Part shown: positions 1-7,884 of the stretch, piece by piece
How the letters are laid out: the number at the start of each line of letters is the position of its first letter
How positions within the stretch are numbered: position 1 is the stretch's first letter
Source of the DNA: an uncultured Clostridia bacterium
GTDB lineage: Bacteria; Bacillota; Clostridia; Peptostreptococcales; Anaerovoracaceae
Direction of reading: 5' to 3'
Assembly (NCBI GenBank): GCA_938045615.1
Contig: CALIBC010000031.1
Location: forward strand, 1-37,104
DNA: 37,104 bases
The notes under the pieces: model-generated
The model's input: only the letters and a program-made list of their open reading frames with translations
What the model was told of the DNA's origin: nothing
Database searches by the model: none
Position numbers and translations under genes: made by a program

Positions 1-16
1 GTTGCGAACAGTTAGT

Positions 17-45
17 ATCTTATCATTCGCTTTTTTACTTGTCAA
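17..45 (-). promoter_or_regulatory. Strong leftward promoter leaving the window
   Basis: On the minus strand a perfect TTGACA (45-40) is separated by 17 bp from TAAGAT (22-17). It is preceded by an A-rich tract that could act as an UP element. It points out of the left edge, so its gene is not visible. Confidence 0.6.
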
Positions 46-95
46 CACTTTTTTTGCTTTTTTTACGTTTTTTTTGAAAAAGTTTTTCCGAAAGT

Positions 96-129
96 AAATT
101 CCGCCCTGCCTGACTGCAGGGCGGAATTT
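96..129 (-). terminator. Hairpin downstream of atoE
   Basis: A perfect 14-bp inverted repeat (96-109 with 116-129, 6-nt loop) has a GC core flanked by A/T pairs. It lies about 100 nt after the atoE stop. The T-tract after it on the minus strand is interrupted, so termination strength is uncertain and it may be bidirectional. Its GCCCTGC/GCAGGGC core recurs in the hairpins at 22555 and 23573. Confidence 0.55.
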
Positions 130-229
130 GTTCAAAACAAATTGCTACCATTATATATTTCGGAAATCATGCCACGATATCCGCCGGAACCCATACCAAT
201 ATATACGCCGTGAAGCACAAGTCGTCCGG

Positions 230-1588
230 TCAAATAAGACCTACCACCAAAAAACCTCCACAAACGACTATACCTGTAAAGAACAATGTTATAAGGCAAT
301 ATCCCATGATATCCCTTGCGGAAAGTCCTGCGATTCCCAGTGCCGGCAATGCCCAGAACGGCTGGATCATATTGGTCCACGCATCGCCCCATGCTATCGC
401 CATACCCGTCATCGACGGATCCACACCAAGATTCTGTCCCGCCGGCATCATGATCGGCCCCTGAACAGCCCACTGCCCGCCGCCGGAAGGCACAAAGAGA
501 TTCACAAGCCCCGCAGACAGGAATGTGAACAGCGGAAAAGTGGTCTTATTGGATATTTCCACAAACCCGTGGCTTATAAAGCCTGCGAGAGAAACTCCAT
601 TTTCCGGGTTGGGCGCAATCATCATCGCCATTATCCCCGCATAAAACGGAAATTGAAGAATGATCCCGGCAGACCCCTTTGTCGCCTCGGTAACGGCTCT
701 TACATAAGCAATCGGCGTCTTGTGACAAATTATTCCCAAGATAAGGAATATGAAGTTCACTATATTAAGTGTCACGTTGAATCCATTTTTACTGAAGTAG
801 ACCCACAAAAAGATTATGCCGCTTATGGCTATCAAAGCCGAGCATACGATGCTATTTTCCAGCTTTTCTGCCGGAGATTCAGGTTTTTTGTACTCGAAAA
901 CTTCTTCTTTTAGCAACGCCGGATCTACCGTTATCGCCTCGCTCGCATCCGGATGCATCCTTGCATTTATAAACGGAAGGCACACAAGTATGATTCCGAT
1001 CATGATCAGGTTGTACGGTGAAAATATCGTCAGCGATGTAGGAATTGCGTCAGATACGGCTCCTCCTGTAGCTTTCAGCAGTACCGCCTTTCCCGGGGTT
1101 GCCAACGCCAATGGTATAGACCCTGAAAATCCGGCATGCCAAATAACAAATCCCGAATAAGCTGAAGCTATTAAAAGTCTGTAGTCGATACCTTTGACTT
1201 GCCTTGCTATCTCTTTCGCCAAAATGGCGCCTACCACAAGACCGAATCCCCAGTTTATCCAGCATGCTATAAGCGAAAAAAACGTTACAACTATAATGCC
1301 CTGTTTAGGACCTTTGGCAAGACCCGCAATGGATGAAACGATCCCTCTCACGACCTTTGCCTGCGCCAATGCGCTTCCGAGAACCAGCACCAGAGCCATC
1401 TGCATCGAAAACTCGAGCAATCCCCAGATGCCCATTCCCCATGAGCCGATCAGTGCAATAGGTCCCATCCCCGTGGCCGGCATAGCTGCCACAAATACTA
1501 TAACTGTCAAAATGATGCAGAAGATAAACGGATCCGGCAAGAATCTGTTCACCATGTGCACACAGCCATTGGATATTTTTTTAAACAT
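230..1588 (-). CDS. atoE: AtoE-family short-chain fatty acid transporter
   Basis: A 452-residue polytopic membrane protein that resembles E. coli AtoE along its whole length. Shared stretches include LPDP near the N-terminus, INWGFGLVVGA, GFSGS, HKTPIAY, QFPFYAGI, VPSGGG and AQPFWALPAL-like and RDIMGYC motifs towards the C-terminus. AtoE members are thought to move short-chain fatty acids such as acetoacetate or butyrate across the cytoplasmic membrane. The start at 1588 is chosen over an upstream in-frame codon because AAGGAGGG lies six bases before it. The gene follows arcC on the same strand but has its own consensus promoter at 1649-1677 and is separated from arc by a strong terminator, so it is probably an independent unit. 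The substrate is inferred from family only. Confidence 0.92.
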   Translation of the reverse strand: MFKKISNGCVHMVNRFLPDPFIFCIILTVIVFVAAMPATGMGPIALIGSWGMGIWGLLEFSMQMALVLVLGSALAQAKVVRGIVSSIAGLAKGPKQGIIVVTFFSLIACWINWGFGLVVGAILAKEIARQVKGIDYRLLIASAYSGFVIWHAGFSGSIPLALATPGKAVLLKATGGAVSDAIPTSLTIFSPYNLIMIGIILVCLPFINARMHPDASEAITVDPALLKEEVFEYKKPESPAEKLENSIVCSALIAISGIIFLWVYFSKNGFNVTLNIVNFIFLILGIICHKTPIAYVRAVTEATKGSAGIILQFPFYAGIMAMMIAPNPENGVSLAGFISHGFVEISNKTTFPLFTFLSAGLVNLFVPSGGGQWAVQGPIMMPAGQNLGVDPSMTGMAIAWGDAWTNMIQPFWALPALGIAGLSARDIMGYCLITLFFTGIVVCGGFLVVGLI

Positions 1589-1648
1589 ATCGTCCCTCCT
1601 TACATAGATAATATTAAAATAGGATCGCAACAATTTCTTTATGCCTTA

Positions 1649-1677
1649 ATATTATTCCTCTGTTAATTACTTGTCAA
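1649..1677 (-). promoter_or_regulatory. Consensus promoter of atoE
   Basis: The minus strand carries TTGACA (1677-1672), a 17-bp spacer and TAATAT (1654-1649). This is about 60 bp upstream of the atoE start. The 14 bases around the -35 box match those around the -35 box of the promoter at the left edge of the window. Confidence 0.75.
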
Positions 1678-1872
1678 CACGTCTCTACATGAAATTTTCA
1701 TCTTGAGTACACAACTTCATCACCGAGACCGACATTTTCAATTTAATGCATAAAGCGATGGATGACTTCACATGTATGAACCTTTTCCACTGCAAGCCAA
1801 AATATAGCAGCTATCACCGGTCGTCGCACCCGCTTTTATCGACGGCTTTTATCGCAAGTTTTCCCTTAAAGC

Positions 1873-1930
1873 AAACAAAACAGGACCTATCGGCGGGATA
1901 CCAATGTACCCTCTGGCGAATAAGTCCTGT
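1873..1930 (-). terminator. Terminator of the arcBAC operon
   Basis: A long hairpin has outer arms ACAGGAC (1880-1886) and GTCCTGT (1924-1930) and an inner GGGTAC/GTATCCC-like helix. On the minus strand it is followed by TTTTGTTTG. It sits about 110 nt after the arcC stop. Together with the atoE promoter and untranslated filler, it accounts for most of the 455-bp gap 1589-2043; I see no convincing gene there. Confidence 0.75.
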
Positions 1931-2043
1931 CCGTATATTGAAATGAAAAGTTTTTCAAGGTTTTTAGATGTGTTTCCGACATCATGCCGAAAACGCATCA
2001 ATAACTCAAACGCGAATCTTCGTAATGCTTTTTCATCGAATTC

Positions 2044-2985
2044 TTACGCTGTGAACAAAGTGCCGGTCTTACCTTCCAGGGCGTCGACCGCCTTGTTCAG
2101 CGAAGTTATTATCGCCTTTTTGTTTGAACCTGCTTTCACGAATTTCATTGCGGCCTGCACTTTCGGAAGCATGCTTCCCGGAGCAAACTGACCTTCTTGG
2201 ATATATTTCTCCGCATCCGCTATGGAAAGCTTGTCGAGATTCTTCTGATCAGGCTTGTTGAAGTTTATTGCAACTTTCTCCACCTCGGTCAGTATCATTA
2301 GAATGTCGGCGTTGACTTTCTCCGCAAGCAGTTCCGCCCCGAAATCCTTGTCTATGACAGCAGCCACGCCCTCCAGCGATCCATCTTCATTTTCGACCAC
2401 AGGAATTCCGCCGCCGCCGACCGAAACCGTAATTGTCGTAGGCCACAGTGTGCGGATGGCATCGATTTCCACAATATCTTTGGGTATAGGGGATGCAACC
2501 ACTCTTCTCCATCCTCTGCCCGCATCTTCTTTGATCGAGTATCCCCTTTCAGCCTCCAATTTCTTCGCTTCTTCCTCAGAGTAGAAAGGTCCTATCGGCT
2601 TTGTAGGATTTTTGAACCCGGGGTCGTCTCTGTCCACCACCACCTGGGTCTCGATTGTCGCCACAGGTACGCTGTGTTTTCTCTGCGCCAAAGCAAACCT
2701 GAGGGCTTGCTGAATGTGATAACCGATGTAGCCCTGTGACATCGCTCCGCAAACATCGAAAGGCATTGCGGGAGTTACGTCTCGGGCGGTCTCCGAGGCA
2801 AGCAGAATCCTTCCTACCTGCGGACCGTTTCCGTGAACCACTCCGACTTCGTATCCTTTGCTGCTTATGTCGGCAATATGCTCGCAGGTTTTTTTGACCA
2901 CCTCAAGCTGCGCTTGCGCCGTAGCCTTGCCGTTTCCGGATTGTAGGGCATTTCCGCCCAGTGCAATTACAATTTTTTCCGCCAT
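2044..2985 (-). CDS. arcC: Carbamate kinase
   Basis: This 313-residue protein transfers the phosphate of carbamoyl phosphate to ADP, giving ATP, CO2 and ammonia; it is the energy-yielding last step of the arginine deiminase pathway. It opens with the family signature VIALGGNAL. It also shows VVHGNGPQVG, a VSVGGGGIPV segment and a conserved C-terminal GSMLPKVQAA-type stretch. The length is normal for the family. A TTAGGAG site precedes the ATG. It is the third gene of a leftward arcB-arcA-arcC operon, 53 bp after arcA; the gap holds a GCACGG/CCGTGC hairpin (3015-3029) that may stabilise or process the message. Confidence 0.97.
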   Translation of the reverse strand: MAEKIVIALGGNALQSGNGKATAQAQLEVVKKTCEHIADISSKGYEVGVVHGNGPQVGRILLASETARDVTPAMPFDVCGAMSQGYIGYHIQQALRFALAQRKHSVPVATIETQVVVDRDDPGFKNPTKPIGPFYSEEEAKKLEAERGYSIKEDAGRGWRRVVASPIPKDIVEIDAIRTLWPTTITVSVGGGGIPVVENEDGSLEGVAAVIDKDFGAELLAEKVNADILMILTEVEKVAINFNKPDQKNLDKLSIADAEKYIQEGQFAPGSMLPKVQAAMKFVKAGSNKKAIITSLNKAVDALEGKTGTLFTA

Positions 2986-3038
2986 TTATATATCTCCTAA
3001 TTTTTATTCTCAATGCACGGTAGCCGTGCTTTTGCGCC

Positions 3039-4259
3039 TTACAGATCGTCCCTGTTTACCGGGCAAGACATGCAGCGCGGACCTCCCCTTCCTCTCGAAA
3101 GTTCAAAGCTCGGTATCGTCAAAACCTTGATGCCCTTCTTGTCAAGCAGATCGTTGGTAACATAGTTCCGCTCATATGTGACAACGGTTCCCGGCGCTAT
3201 CGCCAAAGTATTGGATCCGTCGTTCCACTGCTCTCTCTGTGCCGCCATGCTGTCTGTTCCACCGCAGCGTATCAGATCGACCGAAGGTACTTTCAATACC
3301 CTGGCAAGTAGCTGATCAAGCTCATCGGTGACCGACCTGTAGCAAAGTTTTCCGTCTTTTCCGAGGCTTACCTCGAACAGCTGCAAAGGCCCCTCGATTT
3401 CAGGATGTATGGTGAATTTATCATAATCAACCATCGTGAAAACCGTATCAAGATGCATGAACGCTCTCTTCTTTGGAATATTGAAAACTATCACCCTTTT
3501 GAAAGTTGATCTATTCAGGAGCCTCGTCGCAAAGAATTCAATACCTATAGCCGTGGTTCTCTGCGAAAGTCCGATCGCGACGGTTTCCTTATTAAGCACA
3601 AGTACGTCGCCGCCCTCCATCGAATACGGGTCGTCGTAGTCGTACCAGAGGTTTGTTCCATCGGGGGCAAAATCCTTATTGTAGTTATACATATATCTTA
3701 AAAGGATCGCTTCTCGTCTTCTGGCAACCGTGCTCATATGGTGAACATTGAGTCCGTCTCCCACACAAGCCCCCGGATCTCTTGTGAAATAGAGGTTCGG
3801 CATAGGATCCATATAAAACGGATAATCGCTCATGATCATGTCAGAAAGAGTCTTTGCCTCAAAACTTCCGAGTTCTTCTTTCTTTACTCCCGCAATTATC
3901 TTGGCTACCATCTCTTTTTCCGGCATGGCATACAGATATTCAAAAACCGCTTCGCGAACACCCGTAGAGTGTAACTTGCTTGCATCAAGGATGTCATTCA
4001 GAAAAGCCTTTTTCAGCTCGGGCGTTGAAATCGCCTTGGCAGTTTCGTCAACGTAATACACAACTTCCACGCCATTGTCTTTGAGAAGTTTGGCAAAAGC
4101 GTCATGTTCTTTTTCTGCCTGCTTCAGAAATGGTATATCGTCAAACAGCAACCTTGCAAAGTTGTCGGGCACAAGCCCCTCAACTTCCGGTCCTATTCTA
4201 TGAAGAAGTACTTTATTCAGTTTACCTATCTCAGAAAAATTATTAATACCGGGATACAT
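3039..4259 (-). CDS. arcA: Arginine deiminase
   Basis: A 406-residue cytoplasmic enzyme that hydrolyses arginine to citrulline and ammonia. Visible family signatures are NLYFTRDPGA, the substrate-binding EGGDVLVL stretch, HLDTVFTMVD (with the catalytic His) and the C-terminal RGRGGPRCMSCP containing the catalytic cysteine. All key residues appear intact and the length matches bacterial ArcA. The start is supported by AAAAGGAGATTTAA immediately upstream, almost the same leader as arcB has. It lies between arcB and arcC. The 98-bp gap to arcB contains a 9-bp hairpin (4310-4332) without a T-tract, more consistent with mRNA processing than with termination. Confidence 0.98.
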   Translation of the reverse strand: MYPGINNFSEIGKLNKVLLHRIGPEVEGLVPDNFARLLFDDIPFLKQAEKEHDAFAKLLKDNGVEVVYYVDETAKAISTPELKKAFLNDILDASKLHSTGVREAVFEYLYAMPEKEMVAKIIAGVKKEELGSFEAKTLSDMIMSDYPFYMDPMPNLYFTRDPGACVGDGLNVHHMSTVARRREAILLRYMYNYNKDFAPDGTNLWYDYDDPYSMEGGDVLVLNKETVAIGLSQRTTAIGIEFFATRLLNRSTFKRVIVFNIPKKRAFMHLDTVFTMVDYDKFTIHPEIEGPLQLFEVSLGKDGKLCYRSVTDELDQLLARVLKVPSVDLIRCGGTDSMAAQREQWNDGSNTLAIAPGTVVTYERNYVTNDLLDKKGIKVLTIPSFELSRGRGGPRCMSCPVNRDDL

Positions 4260-4309
4260 TTAAATCTCCTTTTCTATTGTGTCCTCACACGGACAACAAA
4301 CTGTTTCAT

Positions 4310-4332
4310 GCGGAAGGACGGTATCCCTCCGC
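4310..4332 (-). other. arcB-arcA intercistronic hairpin
   Basis: Nine base pairs (one G-U) close a five-base loop: 4310-4318 with 4324-4332. No T-run follows on the minus strand, so it is better read as an mRNA processing or stability element between arcB and arcA. Confidence 0.4.
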
Positions 4333-4357
4333 TTATATTTCATTCTTTTTTCGTCAC

Positions 4358-5353
4358 TTATGCTATCGTTGCAACTATAACGGCTTTGATAGTGTGCATC
4401 CTGTTTTCGGCTTCGTCGAATACCACCGAATGCCTGCTCAGGAATACTTCGTCCGTCACTTCGCGAATATCGTATCCGATTTCTTTCTGTTCAGATGACA
4501 TCGTCGTATCGAAATCGTGGAAGCTCGGCAGGCAATGCATGAAGATAACATCGGGGTTTTCCGTCTTGTCGAGAAATTCTTTTGTTACCTTGAAAGGTGT
4601 AAGCAGTTTTACCCTTTCAGGGATCTGATCCTCTTCCCCCATCGAAGCCCAGATATCGGTATATATCACATCGGCGTTCTTCAGGCAGCTCTCGTCACTG
4701 CTCACGCTGATGGACGCACCCGTCTCATTTGCAACTTTTTCGGCTCTTGCCAACACATCCTTGTCGACTTCCGCCGCAAGTTCTTTAGGTCCGTAGGCGA
4801 CAAATTCCATGCCCATCTTCGCACATCCGTACATCCAGGCGTATGCCATGTTGTTTCTGACATCTCCAACGAATACTACCTTGACCTTATTGAGCGGTTT
4901 TGCCACATGTTCCTCAATTGTAAGAAGATCCGCCAAAATCTGCGTCGGATGATCCACGTCGGTAAGGCCGTTCCACACCGGCACGCCCGCATTTTCCGCA
5001 AGTTCCTCCACCACGCTCTGCTTAAATCCTCTGTATTCTATTCCGTCATAGAATCTTCCCAGGACTTTTGCCGTATCCGCTATTGTTTCTTTCTTGCCCA
5101 TCTGCGATGACTTGCTGTCGAGAAACGTCACTCCCGCTCCCTCGTCCATAGCCGCAACCTCAAAAGCACATCTTGTCCTTGTCGATGTCTTTTCAAACAA
5201 AAGAACTATATTCTTGCCCTTGAGCACGTGATTTACTATGCCGGCTCTCTTCTTTGCTTTCAGGTCATGCGCAAGATCGAGCATATACCGAATCTCGGTA
5301 GGTGTAAAATCCATAAGCGTCAGGAAATGTCTGCCTTTCAAATTCACTGCCAT
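4358..5353 (-). CDS. arcB: Ornithine carbamoyltransferase (catabolic type by context)
   Basis: A 331-residue enzyme interconverting ornithine plus carbamoyl phosphate with citrulline plus phosphate. The carbamoyl phosphate loop STRTRCAFE is at about residues 57-65. The DHPTQILAD motif and the ornithine-binding HCLPSFHD loop with its active cysteine are present. Its place at the head of arcB-arcA-arcC indicates the catabolic direction, splitting citrulline to feed carbamate kinase. AAAAAGGAGAT precedes the ATG. The upstream region (5354-5490) carries a weak promoter candidate and no clear ArgR box, so how the operon is controlled is not evident from sequence. Confidence 0.97.
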   Translation of the reverse strand: MAVNLKGRHFLTLMDFTPTEIRYMLDLAHDLKAKKRAGIVNHVLKGKNIVLLFEKTSTRTRCAFEVAAMDEGAGVTFLDSKSSQMGKKETIADTAKVLGRFYDGIEYRGFKQSVVEELAENAGVPVWNGLTDVDHPTQILADLLTIEEHVAKPLNKVKVVFVGDVRNNMAYAWMYGCAKMGMEFVAYGPKELAAEVDKDVLARAEKVANETGASISVSSDESCLKNADVIYTDIWASMGEEDQIPERVKLLTPFKVTKEFLDKTENPDVIFMHCLPSFHDFDTTMSSEQKEIGYDIREVTDEVFLSRHSVVFDEAENRMHTIKAVIVATIA

Positions 5354-5380
5354 TTTTTAAATCTCCTTTTTAAATATAAA

Positions 5381-5408
5381 ATCTTATTCACTGATTATTT
5401 TTCCGCAA
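5381..5408 (-). promoter_or_regulatory. Weak candidate promoter of arcBAC
   Basis: TTGCGG (5408-5403), a 16-bp spacer and TAAGAT (5386-5381) lie just before the arcB ribosome site. The match is modest and the resulting leader would be only about 20 nt. A TGAATA half-site that could belong to an ArgR-type box overlaps it. Confidence 0.25.
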
Positions 5409-5486
5409 TATGCATGCGGCTCAAAAGATTCGTCCGAATTCATCTCGAACTCCTCCCGTCGTCATGATACTATGTCAAATATACAG

Positions 5487-5527
5487 AAAAAAGTACCGGT
5501 CGTTCCATAATTTAAGGTACCGGTACT
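5487..5527 (-). terminator. Rho-independent terminator after the MocR-type gene
   Basis: Arms AGTACCGG and CCGGTACT flank an A/T-rich loop, and the minus strand continues with TTTTTT. It lies about 100 nt past the stop of the MocR-type gene and insulates the arc operon from it. Confidence 0.7.
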
Positions 5528-5619
5528 CTCCATGCATTCTCCCGAATCCGTACTTTTCCAAGCTCTGTTCGCAAAACCATTTTCTTCTGCTCACACGCTC
5601 CCGCAAAATCCGCTTTCCT

Positions 5620-7125
5620 TCAGCGGTTTGGTGTTTTTCTATTCTTTTCCTTGTACAGTTTTCTTATGACCCTCACCAGCCTGTCCGCCCCTTCGGCAAG
5701 CCAAGTTTCAGACTCATATGAAAAATTCAATCGTATCTTTTCCTTGCCGCCGTTTTTAAGCGGGTAGAACAACTCCCCGGGGACTATGCTCACGCCTTCC
5801 TTTGAGGCCTCCTTTGCAACTTCCATGCCGCTCATACCGTAGGGCAGATCCACCCAAACATATACACCACCCGCCGGCACTTTGAACCTGACATCTATGT
5901 CGGAAAGCCGCTCCAGCCTTGAGCATAGCAGATCCCTATTCTTCTTGTTGTGCTTCCTTATTTCTTCGACTCGTTTATAATATCTTCCGTCCTGCAGGTT
6001 GTATGCTATGAGAAGTTGATTCAGCCAGCTTACCGATATCACACGAATCGACACAAGATAACTGAGGCTGTGTATCAACTTTTTGTTCGCAACCACTGCG
6101 GCTATCGATATACCGGGCAAAAACGTCAGCGAAAACGAGTATATATATATTACGCTGCCGGTTCTGTCCATGGATTTGATCGAAGGAACGGCTCCCCCGT
6201 TGTAATGAAGTTCAGAACCCGCATCGTCCTCCACTATCGGTACAAAATACTTCTCCGATATCTCAAGCAGTTTCTTTCGCCTCTGCGGGCTAAGAACACT
6301 GCCGGTGGGATCGTGGTAGCTTGAGTTCACATAAATGAATTTCGGTTTTTTTATCCGGATCAGATTTTCCAGATTGTCCACTATCATCCCCTCATCGTCC
6401 ATGGGCACAGGGAATACTTCCCCTCCCGATAAAGTTATTACCCTGTACACATCCGGAGAGCAGGGCTCCTCGACAAAAACGCAGTCCCCCGGCCAAAGCA
6501 ACGCCATTATAACAAAGTCAAGCGCCTGGTTGGTCTCGGTAAGCACCTGAATTTCCCCGACGCCCGCATCTATACCTTTCAACCGGAAGTAGTCCCGCAA
6601 ATTCTTTCTGAGAAAAATATCCCCCTGATACGGTGCCATATATGCCGGCATCAAGGCGCTGGAATCGATTATCTGCGCTATATCCTCCCCAAGATCTTCC
6701 TTTGGATAGACAAAAGGAGCGATGCCGGTCGACAGCGAAATTCCCGTTCCCTGCGAAAACTCCTGATATATATTGTCGTACACCTCCTCCATGTCCTGAT
6801 ATTCATCCTTGATCAGTTGGCTCCAGTTGAATTCCGCCCGTGCTTTTCTTTTTTCCGCCTCCCCGACCTCGGCATCCCCTGATCCGGCGCCGCACGACAC
6901 TTCATACCCCTTGCCTCTCACGGATTTTACAAGACCCATGTCCTTGAGGTTTCCGTAAGCACGTATGACCGTATTTCTGTGTACATCAAGTCTTGCCGCC
7001 AATTTTCGTTCCGACGGCAAAGCGGCTCCGTCCACCAGCTCGCCTTTCAGGATCATCCTCCTGATTTGTTCGACGATCTGCCTGTAATACGGTATCTTCC
7101 TTTTCTTGTTAAGTGTAACGATCAT
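5620..7125 (-). CDS. MocR/GntR-family regulator with a lysine-less aminotransferase domain
   Basis: A 501-residue protein with an N-terminal GntR winged helix (about residues 1-75; PYYRQIVEQIRR, LPSERKLAARL, HRNTVIRAYGNL) joined to a class-I aminotransferase fold. MocR proteins normally bind PLP through a lysine in an SFSKT motif. Here the motif reads SFSLTFLPG, with leucine at residue 333 (codon CTG at 6129-6127). The usual NPTG motif is HDPTG and the usual EDDYDSE is EDDAGSE, while the C-terminal RLNFS arginine remains. PLP is therefore probably not bound as an internal aldimine; the domain may sense another ligand. The start at 7125 is preferred over a GTG at 7158 because GGTGG precedes it and it begins at the conserved domain. 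It could be a pure transcription factor or a decaying one. Confidence 0.88.
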   Translation of the reverse strand: MIVTLNKKRKIPYYRQIVEQIRRMILKGELVDGAALPSERKLAARLDVHRNTVIRAYGNLKDMGLVKSVRGKGYEVSCGAGSGDAEVGEAEKRKARAEFNWSQLIKDEYQDMEEVYDNIYQEFSQGTGISLSTGIAPFVYPKEDLGEDIAQIIDSSALMPAYMAPYQGDIFLRKNLRDYFRLKGIDAGVGEIQVLTETNQALDFVIMALLWPGDCVFVEEPCSPDVYRVITLSGGEVFPVPMDDEGMIVDNLENLIRIKKPKFIYVNSSYHDPTGSVLSPQRRKKLLEISEKYFVPIVEDDAGSELHYNGGAVPSIKSMDRTGSVIYIYSFSLTFLPGISIAAVVANKKLIHSLSYLVSIRVISVSWLNQLLIAYNLQDGRYYKRVEEIRKHNKKNRDLLCSRLERLSDIDVRFKVPAGGVYVWVDLPYGMSGMEVAKEASKEGVSIVPGELFYPLKNGGKEKIRLNFSYESETWLAEGADRLVRVIRKLYKEKNRKTPNR

Positions 7126-7180
7126 AATCCACCGCCCGTTTTCCAACAACAGAGTCACAAAAGGTCATTCTGTTCTTTTT

Positions 7181-7240
7181 GTGCACCTCATAAGCCATTT
7201 GCGTACCTGATAAGCCATTTGTGCGCTTGATAATTTGTTG
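7181..7240. repeat. Three tandem 20-bp repeats upstream of the MocR-type gene
   Basis: Three consecutive 20-bp units (7181-7200, 7201-7220, 7221-7240) share a TGATAAGCCATTT-like core; the third is more diverged. They sit 55-115 bp upstream of the MocR-type start, where operator sites would be expected. Confidence 0.7.
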
Positions 7241-7287
7241 CGAAATCCCGGTTCGCTTTTGACGGGGCGCAAACCGCAAAATTGCGC

Positions 7288-7869
7288 TTAAGGTTTTTCC
7301 GAATCTGCGTGCAGTCTCTTCTCAAACTTCTGCAGGACATATTCCACAATTCCGTCCAGCATCACGAAAAACTTGTCGAGCCGCCTGCGATACGAGTCAT
7401 CCATTCCGTCCCCTATCCATTCGGCCATCACACCCATGAGGGCGGCCGTCAGCATGAAGATCAAAAACTCCACATCATCGTCATCCACACGGTATCCTCG
7501 GGAAATTTCTTTTACTATACCGGTAACGGCAGGTTTTACAAATACCGCCATATATTTTTCCAATTCTTTTCTGTTCAGAGAATCGTAAACGTTTATGATA
7601 AAGCGCCTGTCTTTCAAAAAACTGTCCATAAGGCGAGTTATGACATCCCGCCAATTGTCGGTCGTAAATCCTTCTTCCGTGTTCCGCTTGACTTCTTCTG
7701 CCAATATCCAATCTACAAGTTCGTAAACATCATGAAAATGATAGTAAAATGTCTGTCTGTTCACTCCGCAACCTGCGGTTATATCACTCACCGTGATCTT
7801 GTTCAATGTTTTCTTGTTCAATAATTTTTTCAACGACTCCGCAAGAGCCTTCCGCGTCAAGTAAGTCAA
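7288..7869 (-). CDS. TetR-family regulator, DhaS-like
   Basis: A 193-residue DNA-binding protein. The N-terminal HTH (about residues 10-50) contains ITVSDITAGCGVNRQTFYYHF, close to the TetR consensus, followed by an all-helical ligand/dimer domain like that of DhaS-type regulators. The start appears to be a TTG at 7869, 15 bases after the stop of the dynamin-like gene, with GCGGGG as a weak ribosome site, so the two are probably co-transcribed and perhaps translationally coupled. The ligand is unknown. The target could be its own operon, but no clear palindrome was found at the upstream promoter region. Confidence 0.82.
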   Translation of the reverse strand: MTYLTRKALAESLKKLLNKKTLNKITVSDITAGCGVNRQTFYYHFHDVYELVDWILAEEVKRNTEEGFTTDNWRDVITRLMDSFLKDRRFIINVYDSLNRKELEKYMAVFVKPAVTGIVKEISRGYRVDDDDVEFLIFMLTAALMGVMAEWIGDGMDDSYRRRLDKFFVMLDGIVEYVLQKFEKRLHADSEKP

Positions 7870-7884
7870 ATCAGACCCCGCTTT

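Noticed and set aside
128..913. Long rightward frame opposite atoE
   Set aside because: It is antisense to a well-conserved transporter and has low-complexity, Arg/His/Cys-rich composition with no family features.
1746..1946. Rightward 66-codon frame in the arcC-atoE gap
   Set aside because: No ribosome site, no promoter, no recognisable features, and it crosses the arc terminator hairpin.
5473..5478. TTGACA on the minus strand as the arc operon -35 box
   Set aside because: No acceptable -10 element at 16-18 bp; the following bases are GC-rich.
7181..7240. CRISPR-like repeats
   Set aside because: Units are directly adjacent without spacers and there are only three; no cas genes are near.
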